The position numbers and the translations under genes were made by a program. This document shows, piece by piece, positions 27,278 through 36,023 of a stretch of 64,000 nucleotides of DNA (positions are counted from its first letter, which is position 1; every line of letters begins with the position of its first letter). This stretch comes from Amycolatopsis sp. A133 (GTDB taxonomy: Bacteria > Actinomycetota > Actinomycetes > Mycobacteriales > Pseudonocardiaceae): NCBI RefSeq assembly GCF_031082405.1, contig NZ_JAVHJU010000008.1, forward strand, positions 124,001-188,000. The letters run 5' to 3'. Under the pieces are notes generated by a model. That model did not search any database and was not told the DNA's origin. It saw nothing but the letters and a program-made list of their open reading frames with translations.

Positions 27278-27314
27278 CAGTGCCCCGTCCCCGATGGACG
27301 GAGACGGGGCACTG
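27278..27314 (-). terminator. Stem-loop downstream of tsf
   Basis: The arms CAGTGCCCCGTC (27278-27289) and GACGGGGCACTG (27303-27314) are perfect 12-bp complements around a 13-base loop, 26 bp after the tsf stop. There is no T tract on the minus strand, so it would be an actinobacterial stem-only terminator or an mRNA processing/attenuation site before pyrH. Confidence 0.75.
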
Positions 27315-27340
27315 GGTGAAACCTACGCCCGGACCTGGCC

Positions 27341-28156
27341 TCAGGCCTGGCCGACCTCGAAGCGCGCGAACTTGGTCAGCGTCACGCCGGCCTCGTCGAG
27401 CAGGGCCTTGACGGTCTTCTTGTTGTCCTTGACCGACGGCTGCTCGAGCAGGACGTTGTCCTTGTAGTAGGCGTTGACCTTGCCCTCGATGATCTTCGGC
27501 ATGGCCTGCTCCGGCTTGCCTTCTTCGCGGGCGGTCTTCTCGGCGATCGAGCGCTCGTTCTCGACGATCTCGGCCGGGACCTCGTCGCGGGTCAGGTACT
27601 TCGCGCGCAGCGCGGCGACCTGCATGGCAGCCCCGCGGGCGGCCTCGGCGTCGTCACCGGTGAACTCGACGAGCACGCCGACGGCCGGCGGCAGGTCGGA
27701 GCCGCGGCGGTGCAGGTAGGTCGCGGTCTGGCCCTCGAAGGCCACGACGCGGCGCAGCTCGAGCTTCTCGCCGATGCGGGCCGACAGCTCCTGGACGACC
27801 TCGTTGACGGTCTTGCCCTCGAGCTCGGCACCCTTGAGCGCCTCGACGTCGGAGGTCTTGACGGTCTTCGCGACCTCGACGATCTTCGCGGCGAGCGCCT
27901 GGAAGTCGGCGTTCTTCGCGACGAAGTCGGTCTCGGAGTCGAGCTCGATGAGGACGCCGCCGTCGCCGGTGACCAGGCCCTCGGCGGTGGCGCGCTCGGC
28001 GCGCTTGCCGACGTCCTTGGCGCCCTTGATGCGGAGGAACTCGACGGCCTTGTCGAAGTCGCCGCCGTTCTCCTCGAGGGCCTTCTTGCAGTCCATCATG
28101 CCGGCGCCGGTCATCTCGCGCAGGCGCTTCACGTCAGCGGCGGTGTAGTTCGCCAT
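27341..28156 (-). CDS. tsf: Elongation factor Ts
   Basis: A 271-residue guanine nucleotide exchange factor for EF-Tu. The N-terminus [20 protein letters not shown] with [11 protein letters not shown] is the EF-Ts UBA-like signature, and [14 protein letters not shown] is the TDFV motif that displaces nucleotide. The C-terminal dimerisation part is the short actinobacterial form. It lies 90 bp downstream of rpsB, the near-universal rpsB-tsf pair. Confidence 0.96.
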   Translation of the reverse strand: MANYTAADVKRLREMTGAGMMDCKKALEENGGDFDKAVEFLRIKGAKDVGKRAERATAEGLVTGDGGVLIELDSETDFVAKNADFQALAAKIVEVAKTVKTSDVEALKGAELEGKTVNEVVQELSARIGEKLELRRVVAFEGQTATYLHRRGSDLPPAVGVLVEFTGDDAEAARGAAMQVAALRAKYLTRDEVPAEIVENERSIAEKTAREEGKPEQAMPKIIEGKVNAYYKDNVLLEQPSVKDNKKTVKALLDEAGVTLTKFARFEVGQA

Positions 28157-28199
28157 TCTGGTAAATCCGTCCTTTGCAGGAAATCTGTGGGTTGCTACA

Positions 28200-28236
28200 C
28201 CCGTGCGGCCGGGCCCCGGGGGCGCGGCCGCACGGG
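28200..28236 (-). terminator. Strong hairpin between rpsB and tsf
   Basis: CCCGTGCGGCCG (28200-28211) pairs perfectly with CGGCCGCACGGG (28225-28236) across a 13-base GC-rich loop, starting 10 bp after the rpsB stop. Lying inside the rpsB-tsf operon, it probably attenuates or tunes tsf relative to rpsB; it is not expected to end all transcription. Confidence 0.7.
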
Positions 28237-28246
28237 CGGTGGAGCA

Positions 28247-29152
28247 TCAGGAGGAGGCGGTCGCCTGCTCGGGGGCGGCCTCGGCCGGGGCAGCCTCGGC
28301 CGGAGCGGCCTCGACGGCCGCGGCGTCGACAGCAGCGGCGGCTTCGGTCGCGTCGGCGGCGGCGGTCTCGGAGCCGGCGAGCAGCTCCTTCTCCCACTCG
28401 GCCAGCGGCTCGTCCGCGGCGACGCCCGGCTCCGGCTTCGTGTCGGCCGAAGCACCGTTGCGGCTGGAGCGGGCCATCAGACCGGCGGCCGCGGCCTCGG
28501 CGACGACCTTGGTCAGCAGCGCGGCCGAGCGGATGGCGTCGTCGTTGCCCGGGATCGGGTAGTCGACCTCGTCCGGGTCGCAGTTGGTGTCCAGGATCGC
28601 GACGACCGGGATGTTCAGCTTGCGAGCCTCGCCGACGGCGATGTGCTCCTTCTTCGTGTCGACGATCCACACCGCGCTCGGCACCTTGGCCATGTCGCGG
28701 ATACCGCCGAGGGTCTTCTCGAGCTTGTCCTTCTCGCGGGTCAGCGTCAGGATCTCGCGCTTGGTGAGGCCCTCGAAGCCGCCGGTCTGCTCCCGCGACT
28801 CGAGCTCCTTGAGGCGGAGGAGACGCTTGTGCACGGTCTGGAAGTTGGTCAGCATGCCGCCGAGCCAGCGCTGGTTGACGTAGGGCATGCCCACGCGCGC
28901 GGCCTCGTTGGCGATGGCTTCCTGCGCCTGCTTCTTGGTGCCGACGAACATGATGGTGCCGCCGTGCGCGACGGTTTCCTTGATGAACTCGTACGCACGG
29001 TCGATGTAGGTCAGCGTCTGCTGCAGGTCGATGATGTAGATGCCGTTGCGCTCGGTGAAGATGTAGCGCTTCATCTTCGGGTTCCACCGGCGGGTCTGGT
29101 GCCCGAAGTGCACGCCGCTGTCGAGCAGCTGCTTCATGGTGACGACGGCCAT
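28247..29152 (-). CDS. rpsB: 30S ribosomal protein S2
   Basis: A 301-residue protein. S2 signatures [48 protein letters not shown] and [21 protein letters not shown] are intact. The C-terminal roughly 45 residues are an Ala/Glu/Pro-rich low-complexity tail, as in many actinobacteria. ATG 29152 was chosen over the frame start at 29164 because [10 protein letters not shown] is the family N-terminus. Confidence 0.96.
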   Translation of the reverse strand: MAVVTMKQLLDSGVHFGHQTRRWNPKMKRYIFTERNGIYIIDLQQTLTYIDRAYEFIKETVAHGGTIMFVGTKKQAQEAIANEAARVGMPYVNQRWLGGMLTNFQTVHKRLLRLKELESREQTGGFEGLTKREILTLTREKDKLEKTLGGIRDMAKVPSAVWIVDTKKEHIAVGEARKLNIPVVAILDTNCDPDEVDYPIPGNDDAIRSAALLTKVVAEAAAAGLMARSSRNGASADTKPEPGVAADEPLAEWEKELLAGSETAAADATEAAAAVDAAAVEAAPAEAAPAEAAPEQATASS

Positions 29153-29513
29153 TGCCGGAATCACACCTCTTCTGTGTCGTGCGCGCCCGCTCGGACGCGC
29201 TGCTCGGTTTTGTCGCTAGCGGCCGGGTGGCCGTTCGCCCTGGTGCCCGTGCCGGCGTCCGGACCCCGGGAGTGAGGAACCCAGGGACCGCCGGACCCCG
29301 TGCGACTCGCCCGGCTGCTTCCAGACCGGGGAACGCGCACGTGCACGCGAAGTCAGCCCGCTGAAGCGGACCGCGGAGAAGATTCTACCCCCTGCCACCA
29401 GCCCCTCCCCCACCGGCGGCCGCTCGCCGGCGGAGTTGTCCACATCGGGGTCGGTTATCCACAGATTCGGCTTCCGCCCCCCACGGACCGGCGGCATACC
29501 GCAGGCTGGAGAG
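29153..29513. promoter_or_regulatory. Divergent region rpsB / M23 peptidase with two DnaA boxes
   Basis: A 361-bp gene-free stretch that must hold the rpsB promoter and leader (minus) and the peptidase promoter (plus). Two DnaA-box sequences stand out: TTGTCCACA at 29436-29444 and TTATCCACA at 29455-29463, same orientation, starts 19 bp apart. I see no clear S2 autoregulatory hairpin and no convincing -35/-10 pair. The minus-strand open frame across this region is a shadow. Confidence 0.55.
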
Positions 29514-30335
29514 ATGGAGTCGATCATGCGTTCCCGGCGGTGGCTGCCGGGCTGGTTGTTGGGGGCTTTTGCCCTGGTCGTGGCGGTTTTCTGGGGGTAC
29601 GGAGGTGCGGTTGACGCCGAGGCTGCGGGCGCTCGGCAGACCGCCGGGGAAGATGCGCGCCCGGTGGCGGCTGCCCTGGGGACAGCTGCCGCGCGGGAGG
29701 GCGTATCCGGACGGCCGCGGGCCGAGCCGTGGACGGGCGGCCTCCCACCACCGGCGGCGGGCTCCCAGCCGACCGAACGGCCGGCAGCCGTTCCCCGGAT
29801 TGCGCCATCAGCGTCGAGCCCGCGGCCGCTTGAGGCCCCCGCCGTCACCTTTGCGGCGGCGTGGCCGATGGCGACCGGGCCTCGGGCAAGCAGTCCCCGG
29901 GACGCGCGGCAACCGCGGCTCTCCTGGCCACTGTCACCCGTTCCGGTGGTCATGAAGTACTTCGACGCCCCCGAAACGCCCTATGGCGCCGGGCATCGCG
30001 GGCTCGACCTGGCCGCTGTGCCCGGGCAGGACGTGCTGGCCGCCGATACGGGCATCGTCGTCTTCGCCGGGCCCGTGGGCGGGCGGCCCGTGCTTTCCGT
30101 TGACCACGACGGTGGGCTGCGGACCACCTACGAGCCCGTCGTGCCGAAGGTGGCCGTGGGCGAGCAGGTCTACCGCGGGCAAGTGCTCGGCACCGTCCTC
30201 GCCGGGCATCCCGGCTGCCTGGCGGCGGCGTGCCTGCACTGGGGCGTGCGGCGCGGCGAGGAGTACATCGATCCCCTCGCCCTGACCGGTGAGGTGGGCG
30301 AATACCGGCTCAAGCCGTGGGGAGGTGGTTGGTGA
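29514..30335 (+). CDS. M23-family (LytM) peptidase, membrane-anchored or secreted
   Basis: A 273-residue protein. One hydrophobic segment (WLPGWLLGAFALVVAVFWGYGG, about 9-30) is followed by a roughly 120-residue Pro/Ala/Arg-rich linker, then a LytM domain. The zinc motif HRGLDL (H-x3-D, about 161) and CLHWGVR (about 240) are seen. The usual HxH is C-x-H here, a form common in this actinobacterial subgroup but possibly lowering activity. It should act on cell-wall peptides or regulate amidases. ATG 29514 was chosen, though ATG 29526 is also possible. It sits in the conserved slot between whiG and rpsB and ends head-to-head with the whiG stop. Confidence 0.85.
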   Translation: MESIMRSRRWLPGWLLGAFALVVAVFWGYGGAVDAEAAGARQTAGEDARPVAAALGTAAAREGVSGRPRAEPWTGGLPPPAAGSQPTERPAAVPRIAPSASSPRPLEAPAVTFAAAWPMATGPRASSPRDARQPRLSWPLSPVPVVMKYFDAPETPYGAGHRGLDLAAVPGQDVLAADTGIVVFAGPVGGRPVLSVDHDGGLRTTYEPVVPKVAVGEQVYRGQVLGTVLAGHPGCLAAACLHWGVRRGEEYIDPLALTGEVGEYRLKPWGGGW

Positions 30336-31319
30336 TCAGGCGCCGGTCTGCTCGACGAGCTTGGCGCGCAGCCGCATGACCGCCCGCGTGTGCAGCTGGC
30401 TCACCCGCGACTCCGTGACGCCGAGGACCTTGCCGATCTCGGCGAGGGTCAGGCTCTCGAAGTAGTAGAGGCTGACCACGATCTTGTCCCGCTCGGTGAG
30501 CTGCGCGATCGCCTGGGCGAGCTGCCGGCGGTTGTCCTGGTCGACGAGCACCGCGACCGGGTCGACGGCGTCGTCGTCGGGCAGCGTGTCGACCAGCGAG
30601 CCGCTGTCCTTGCCCGCGGCGACGAGGTCCTCCAGCGCGACGACGCTGGTGAGCTGCAGCTGACCGTAGAAGTCGCGCAGGTCGTCGAGGCCGATGCCGA
30701 GTTCGGCGGCGAGCTCCGCGTCGGTCGGCGTGCGGTGCAGGCGGGCGCCGAGGCGCTCCATCGCGCGTTCGGCCTCCTTGGCCTTGCTGCGGACGGCGCG
30801 CGGCACCCAGTCCTGCGAACGGAGGTCGTCGAGGATCGCGCCGCGGATGCGCTGCATCGCGTAGGTCTCGAAGCGCAGGCCGCGCTCGGGGTCGAACTTC
30901 TCGATCGCGTCGACGAGCCCGAAGATGCCCGACTGCACGAGGTCGCCCACGTCGATGTGGGTGGGCAGCCCGGTGCCGACCCGGCCGGCGACGTACTTGA
31001 CCAGCGGGGCGTAGTGCAGCACGAGCCGATCGCGCGACGCCTGGTCCGGGCTGTCGGCGAACTGCTGCCACAGCGCCGCGATGCCGGCGTCGACGTCGTA
31101 GCCGGCGCGGGTTTCCGCGGGCGCGGCAGCCTCACCGCGGGTGGTCACTCCGGCGGCTTCGGTCACGTGCGGGCCTGCGGTCATTGCACAGTCGTTCTCG
31201 GCATGCGGCTCAGTGTCGTCTCCGTGCTCGTGCGGATGCGCGTGCGCCGCCGGGCCTGCTGCTGACGACCCCGGCGAGCCTCCCCGGACGGCCTCAGGCC
31301 CGGGGGTGCGCTCGGTCAT
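30336..31319 (-). CDS. whiG: FliA/WhiG-family RNA polymerase sigma factor
   Basis: Sigma-70 group 3 protein. Region 2 is [20 protein letters not shown] followed by [20 protein letters not shown] and [20 protein letters not shown]. Region 4 ends [20 protein letters not shown]. In Streptomyces WhiG starts sporulation gene expression and is held by the c-di-GMP-dependent anti-sigma RsiG; the same role is likely here. From ATG 31319 it is 327 residues with an odd N-terminal extension ([11 protein letters not shown]). From ATG 31184 it would be 282, the usual length. Neither start has a strong Shine-Dalgarno sequence. The longer form overlaps the xerC stop by 26 bases. Confidence 0.88.
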   Translation of the reverse strand: MTERTPGPEAVRGGSPGSSAAGPAAHAHPHEHGDDTEPHAENDCAMTAGPHVTEAAGVTTRGEAAAPAETRAGYDVDAGIAALWQQFADSPDQASRDRLVLHYAPLVKYVAGRVGTGLPTHIDVGDLVQSGIFGLVDAIEKFDPERGLRFETYAMQRIRGAILDDLRSQDWVPRAVRSKAKEAERAMERLGARLHRTPTDAELAAELGIGLDDLRDFYGQLQLTSVVALEDLVAAGKDSGSLVDTLPDDDAVDPVAVLVDQDNRRQLAQAIAQLTERDKIVVSLYYFESLTLAEIGKVLGVTESRVSQLHTRAVMRLRAKLVEQTGA

Positions 31320-32274
31320 GGATCGCTTTCAACCGGTCGACGGTCACATGAGTGTAGAGCTGCGTCGTGGCAAGCGTAGCGTGACCAAGCAGTTCCTGAA
31401 CGCTCCTGAGATCGGCACCCCCTTCGAGCAGATGCGTCGCGGCGGAATGCCGCAGGCCGTGGGGCCCCATGTCGGGTGCTCCGGGCACCGCCGTGACGGC
31501 GTCGTGCACGACGCGCCGCACCGCCCGGGGGTCGACGCGTTTGCCCCGCACACCCAGGAAAAGCGCGGGCTCGGCGCTCTCACCACCGCTTTCGGCGAGG
31601 ATCTTCGGGCGCCCCTCGTCGATCCAGTCCGCGAGCGCCGCCGCCGCCGGAACGCCGAACGGGACGACGCGTTCCTTCCCGCCCTTGCCCAGCACCGTCA
31701 CGACACGACGGGAGAAATCGGCCCCGCCGACGTCCAGCCCGCACAACTCGGACACGCGGATGCCGGTGGCGTAGAGCAGCTCGACGATCGCGCGATCACG
31801 CAGGGCGACCGGATCGCGTTGCTCGGCGCCCGCCGCCGACGCCTGCATGACCTCCCCCGCCTGCCCGGCGCGCAGCACCCCGGGCAGCGTGCGGTGCGCT
31901 CGCGGAGCGGCGAGCCGGCCGCCCGGGTCCGTGGCCAGGACGCCGGTGCGGTGCGCCCAGGCCGTGAACGTCCGCACCGAGGCGGCCCGCCGCGCGAGCG
32001 TCGTCCGGCTCGCCCCGCCGGTTTGCTGAGCGGCGAGCCACGCCCGCAGCCGGCCGAGGTCCAATTCCGCGACTCCACCGCCGTCGTCCACGACGAATCC
32101 CAGCAGCGCCACGGCATCGCCGACGTACGCCCGGACGGTGTGCGCAGACAGGCCGCGTTCGAGGCCGAGGTGCCGTTCGTAGGCGGTGACGACGGTCTGC
32201 ACGGGCTCGGGCAGGGCGGCCCGGAGCGCGCGCAGATCGGGACGGCGGGCCCGGCCGGAGCGTGGTGGCGGCAT
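31294..32274 (-). CDS. xerC: Tyrosine recombinase XerC
   Basis: A 326-residue site-specific recombinase. The core-binding domain (about 15-105, [19 protein letters not shown]) is followed by the catalytic domain with R in [12 protein letters not shown], the HxxR box [12 protein letters not shown], and [14 protein letters not shown], which supplies H/W-position and the nucleophilic Tyr. It resolves chromosome dimers at dif with XerD. Its place beside dprA and whiG is the conserved actinobacterial position for XerC, so it is a housekeeping gene and not a mobile-element integrase. Confidence 0.92.
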   Translation of the reverse strand: MPPPRSGRARRPDLRALRAALPEPVQTVVTAYERHLGLERGLSAHTVRAYVGDAVALLGFVVDDGGGVAELDLGRLRAWLAAQQTGGASRTTLARRAASVRTFTAWAHRTGVLATDPGGRLAAPRAHRTLPGVLRAGQAGEVMQASAAGAEQRDPVALRDRAIVELLYATGIRVSELCGLDVGGADFSRRVVTVLGKGGKERVVPFGVPAAAALADWIDEGRPKILAESGGESAEPALFLGVRGKRVDPRAVRRVVHDAVTAVPGAPDMGPHGLRHSAATHLLEGGADLRSVQELLGHATLATTQLYTHVTVDRLKAIHDRAHPRA

Positions 32275-32377
32275 GGATGTCACGCTGCGCGAACATCCGC
32301 CTTCGGTCAAGGATCGCCACGCGCCCCCACCGGACCGGCCGAACACCGTCGATGATTTCGCCCGGATTTCGTGGTCT

Positions 32378-33520
32378 TCACGCGCTTTCCTTCCGTCGTC
32401 GCCAGCCGCCTTCCCCGCGGACGGCGAATCCGTCGATCTCCAGTTCCGGCAGCAGCGCCCGCACCCGCCGCAGCGGAAGCCCCGATTCGGCCGCGATCTC
32501 GGTATCGGACCGATCGGCGCGCACGGCCAGTGCTTCGAAAGCGCGCAACGCCTCGGGCCCCAGCCGATCGGTGCGCCGTTTCGGCCGGCCCGAGCCGCTG
32601 TCCTCGGCGACGCCGAAGCGTCCGACGGTCTCGAGCACCTCGTCGACGGTCGAGACCAGCGTCGCCCGGGCGTCGCGGATCAGTTCGTGACAGCCGGCGG
32701 ACATGCCGGACGACACCGGTCCGGGCAGGGCCATCACCACCTTGCCGAGGGCGCCCGCGGTGCTCGCGGTGTTGCGGGCACCGCTGCGCAATCCCGCTTC
32801 GACCACCAAGGTGCCCTCGGTGAGGGCGGCGATGAGCCGGTTGCGGACCAGGAAGCGGTGCCGCGCGGGCGGAGTGCCGGGCGGGTATTCGCTGACGACT
32901 GCACCCCCGGAGCCGACGATCCGCTTCAGCAGGCCGACGTGCCCAGCCGGATAGCCGCCGTCGACGGCGCACCCCAGCACGGCGACGGTGACTCCCTCGG
33001 CAGCGAGCGCGCCTCGGTGCGCGGCTCCATCGATGCCGTAGGCAGCGCCCGAGAAAACCGGAACACGCCGGCCGGCGAGCCCGTAGGCGAACTCGGCGGC
33101 GTGGTGTTCGCCGTAGGCGCTGGCGGCCCGAGCACCGACAACGGCCACGGCCCGATCGGCGGCGGAGCCGAGCCCGACATCACCGGCAACCCACAAGGCC
33201 AACGGCGGCACGGCTTCGGCCACCCCTCGCCGCGCGGCGAGATCCAAGGCAAGCAACGGCCAGGCCGGCCACTCATCATCTTCGGGCACGACCAGCCGAG
33301 CACCGGCCACGGCGGCCCGGTCGAAGTCCTGGGCGACGAGGTCGTAGCCCCGCCGCGCCTCAGTCGCCTTCAGCACGCCGGCCGGGCAATCACCGGCCCG
33401 AACCCGAGCGGCGGCCTCGACCGGCCCGCACTCGGCGACAAAAGCAACAAGAGCGGCAGCCGGTGGCTCGGCCACGCGCAGCAGGTAGGCACGCGCCTGC
33501 CGCAATTCGTCGGCGCTCAT
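32378..33520 (-). CDS. dprA: DNA-processing protein DprA
   Basis: A 380-residue protein with a Rossmann-like DprA/Smf core ([36 protein letters not shown] and [19 protein letters not shown]) and a C-terminal winged-helix DML1-type domain ([20 protein letters not shown]). In competent bacteria DprA loads RecA on incoming ssDNA. ATG 33520 overlaps the comM stop (ATGA), so the genes are coupled. Confidence 0.94.
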   Translation of the reverse strand: MSADELRQARAYLLRVAEPPAAALVAFVAECGPVEAAARVRAGDCPAGVLKATEARRGYDLVAQDFDRAAVAGARLVVPEDDEWPAWPLLALDLAARRGVAEAVPPLALWVAGDVGLGSAADRAVAVVGARAASAYGEHHAAEFAYGLAGRRVPVFSGAAYGIDGAAHRGALAAEGVTVAVLGCAVDGGYPAGHVGLLKRIVGSGGAVVSEYPPGTPPARHRFLVRNRLIAALTEGTLVVEAGLRSGARNTASTAGALGKVVMALPGPVSSGMSAGCHELIRDARATLVSTVDEVLETVGRFGVAEDSGSGRPKRRTDRLGPEALRAFEALAVRADRSDTEIAAESGLPLRRVRALLPELEIDGFAVRGEGGWRRRKESA

Positions 33521-35028
33521 GCCGCCACCCGCTCACGGAAGGCCAGCGCCGATCCGACCTGCTCGGTCCCTGGACGAGGCTCGCCGTCCAGGTCGGCGAG
33601 GGTCCAGGCGATGCGCAAGCAGCGGTCGGCGCCTCGGCCGCTCAAGGCACCTCGATCCATTGCGCGGTCGAGCAGGCTCGTTGCCTCGGCCGGCAGCGAG
33701 AAATCGCGGCGCAATGCCGGGCCCGGTACTTCCGAATTCGACCTCCAGCCGTGCTCGTGCCACCTTCGCGCGGCGCGCTCGCGGGCTTCGAGTACTCGGC
33801 CGCGCACCGTTTCCGTCGGCTCTTCCGTGCCGGTGTCGTGCGCGTTGAGCGCACTCAGCGGGCGCAAGCGGACTCGCAGATCGACGCGATCGAGGAGCGG
33901 GCCGGAGAGGCGGCCGAGGTAGCGACGGCGAGCCGCCGGCGAACACACGCAGTCGACGTCCTTCGGGGGTGCGCACGCGCAGGGGTTCGTGGCCAGCACC
34001 AGCTGGAACCGCGCCGGGTAGGTGATCGCGCCCTTGACTCGGGCGATGCGGACCTCGCCCTCTTCGAGCACCGTGCGCAGGGACTCGAGGCGCTGCCCGC
34101 CGAACTCGCAGACTTCGTCGAGGAACAGGACTCCGCGGTGGGCGCGGCTGATCGCGCCCGGGGAGGCCAGCCCGCTGCCGCCGCCGATCAAGGCCGCCAC
34201 CGTGATCGAGTGGTGCGGGGCGACGAACGGTGGCACGGTGACCAGCGGCGACGACTTCGACAGCGAGCCGTCGACCGAGTGCACCGCGGTGACCTCCAGC
34301 GACTCCTCGTGCGACAGCCGCGGCAGGAGACCGGGCAGCCGTCTCGCCAGCATCGTCTTGCCGACGCCCGGTGGGCCGGTGAACAGAAGGTGGTGCCCGC
34401 CCGCGGCGGCGACCTCCAGCGCCCAGCGCGCCTCCGGCTGCCCGACGACATCGGCGAGGTCGGGCACCGACGGCGGTGCGGCGGGACCGGGCGGTTCCGG
34501 TGCCACCAGGCCGGCCTCGCCCTTCAGCCACGCCACCAGATCACGCAGGTGCGGCGCGCCCGCGACTTCGATGCCGTCGACGAGCGCCGCTTCGACGAGG
34601 GAGTCCGCCGGGACGACGGCTCGGTCGTAACCGGCCGCCCGCGCCGCCAGGAGGCCGGGAAGGATGCCGCGGACCGGGCGGACGCGGCCGTCGAGGGCGA
34701 GTTCGCCCAGCAGCACCGTGCCGAGCAGGCGGGTCGCCGGGACCGCACCGGTCGCGGCGAGCACGGCGGCCGCGATGCCGACGTCGTAAGCCGAGCCGAC
34801 CTTCGGCAGGTTCGCCGGGGACAGCCCGAGGGTCACCTTGCCCTCCGGCCAGGGCTGCCCGGAGTTGCGGACGGCGGAGCGGACGCGGTCCTTGGCCTCG
34901 CGCAGCCCGGCGTCGGGCAGGCCGACGAGGGTGATCCGGCTCAGGCCGCCACCGAGGTCGGCTTCGATTTCGATGACGCGGCCGTCGATCCCGAGCAGCG
35001 CGACCGACCACGCTTTGGCGATGGGCAT
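33517..35028 (-). CDS. comM: YifB/ComM-family Mg-chelatase-like AAA+ ATPase
   Basis: A 503-residue ATPase. An N-terminal Lon-protease-like S5 fold (ISRITLVGLPDAGLREAKDR, about 35-55) precedes the Mg-chelatase AAA+ core with Walker A GPPGVGKTML, Walker B VLFLDEVCEF and a C-terminal arm (CLRIAWTLADLDGEP). ComM is a branch-migration helicase that extends strand exchange in natural transformation. ATG 35028 overlaps the yraN stop (TGATG), and its own stop overlaps the dprA start. Confidence 0.93.
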   Translation of the reverse strand: MPIAKAWSVALLGIDGRVIEIEADLGGGLSRITLVGLPDAGLREAKDRVRSAVRNSGQPWPEGKVTLGLSPANLPKVGSAYDVGIAAAVLAATGAVPATRLLGTVLLGELALDGRVRPVRGILPGLLAARAAGYDRAVVPADSLVEAALVDGIEVAGAPHLRDLVAWLKGEAGLVAPEPPGPAAPPSVPDLADVVGQPEARWALEVAAAGGHHLLFTGPPGVGKTMLARRLPGLLPRLSHEESLEVTAVHSVDGSLSKSSPLVTVPPFVAPHHSITVAALIGGGSGLASPGAISRAHRGVLFLDEVCEFGGQRLESLRTVLEEGEVRIARVKGAITYPARFQLVLATNPCACAPPKDVDCVCSPAARRRYLGRLSGPLLDRVDLRVRLRPLSALNAHDTGTEEPTETVRGRVLEARERAARRWHEHGWRSNSEVPGPALRRDFSLPAEATSLLDRAMDRGALSGRGADRCLRIAWTLADLDGEPRPGTEQVGSALAFRERVAA

Positions 35029-35405
35029 CAGAACGCCGCCTCGATGTGCTGCAGCTGCGGGCGGGTGCCCGGTTCGGCGAGGACGGTGACGACGTCGTAC
35101 CGCACCGCGCACCAGCCGATGCGGAACTCGCGCAGCCAGCGTTGCGCGGCCCGGCGTACGCGGGCGGCCTTCTCCTCGGTGACGGTCTCGGTCGGCAGCC
35201 CGAATTCGGTGCCGGAGCGCGTCTTGACCTCGCAGAAGATGACCCGGGTGCGGTCGGTCAAGACGAGGTCCAACTCGCCCTCCCGGCAGCGCCAGTTGCG
35301 GGCCAGCAGGATCAGCCCGCGGTCCTGCAGGTACCGGAGCGCCAGGTCTTCACCCCACGCGCCCAGGTCGCGGCGGTGTCTTGCGAGCTGGTCGGTGCCC
35401 GTCAT
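35028..35405 (-). CDS. yraN: UPF0102/YraN-family nuclease-fold protein
   Basis: A 125-residue protein with the PD-(D/E)XK-like core GEDLALRYLQDRGLILLARN, EGELDLVLTDRTRVIFCEVKTRSG, in which E-x-D and ExK are retained. The precise role is unknown; operon position with comM and dprA suggests a part in DNA processing or repair. It heads the yraN-comM-dprA coupled unit. The 294-bp gap upstream contains two DnaA-box sequences. Confidence 0.92.
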   Translation of the reverse strand: MTGTDQLARHRRDLGAWGEDLALRYLQDRGLILLARNWRCREGELDLVLTDRTRVIFCEVKTRSGTEFGLPTETVTEEKAARVRRAAQRWLREFRIGWCAVRYDVVTVLAEPGTRPQLQHIEAAF

Positions 35406-35523
35406 CGTGTACGCCCCCTCGTCGGCCCGCGCCGGTCACCGGGGCGGTCCCGGCGATCACGGTGCGTGTGCAATCCACGGTGCCAGGGTGCGGCGGGAGG
35501 AGACCAGCCCAGGATCGCTCAGC

Positions 35524-35550
35524 TGTGGACAAGCGGGGGGATGTGGACAA
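35524..35550. promoter_or_regulatory. Pair of DnaA boxes upstream of yraN
   Basis: TGTGGACAA occurs twice in the same orientation (35524-35532 and 35542-35550), the exact complement of the actinobacterial DnaA box TTGTCCACA, with starts 18 bp apart. An inverted GTCCAC follows at 35554. They lie in the gap between DUF2469 and yraN, where the yraN-comM-dprA promoter should be. The rest of 35406-35699 holds no gene that I can see. Confidence 0.6.
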
Positions 35551-35699
35551 CTCGTCCACGGAATGCCGGTGAAGCGCCCGAAGTGTCGGTGCGGTGGGCT
35601 AGGCGACGAACGACCGACGGGCGTGGTGGAAATGCCGCACGAAGAACCGCACCGGCTCGTCCTTGGCGGACGGGCCGGCGCGGTCGGTCGAAAACGGGG

Positions 35700-36023
35700 C
35701 TAACCCGAGAACGGGCCGTCCTCGGGGAGGCGGAGGTCCGGCTTGTCCAGCTCCTCCACGTTGACGTCCTTGAACGTGATGACCCGGACGTGCTTGACGA
35801 AGCGGGCGGGGCGGTACATGTCCCAGACCCACGCGTCGGACATGCGGACCTCGAAGTACACCTCGCCGCCGCCGTCGCGGACCTGGACGTCGACTGCGTT
35901 CGCCAGGTAGAACCGCCGCTCGGTCTCCACCACGTACGAGAACTGGCCGACTATGTCGCGGTACTCGCGGTACAGCGAGAGCTCCATCTCGGTCTCGTAC
36001 TTCTCGAGATCCTCTGCGCTCAT
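35700..36023 (-). CDS. DUF2469 protein
   Basis: A 107-residue protein (MSAEDLEKYETEMELSLYRE, DAWVWDMYRPARFVKHVRV) matching the small DUF2469 family found next to rnhB across actinobacteria. It has no known catalytic motif; composition is acidic and aromatic-rich. ATG 36023 overlaps the rnhB stop by four bases (ATGA), so the pair is cotranslated. Conservation of the arrangement hints at a link to RNA/DNA metabolism, but no function is established. Confidence 0.9.
   Translation of the reverse strand: MSAEDLEKYETEMELSLYREYRDIVGQFSYVVETERRFYLANAVDVQVRDGGGEVYFEVRMSDAWVWDMYRPARFVKHVRVITFKDVNVEELDKPDLRLPEDGPFSG

Noticed and set aside
29216..29953. A 245-codon minus-strand frame covering the rpsB leader and the peptidase start
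   Set aside because: Arg/Pro/Ser/Gly-rich with no homology, antisense to the M23 gene linker, and placed over regulatory DNA.
31294..32274. XerC-like gene as integrase of a mobile element
   Set aside because: It sits in the conserved dprA-xerC-whiG order and no tRNA attachment site or excision gene is adjacent.
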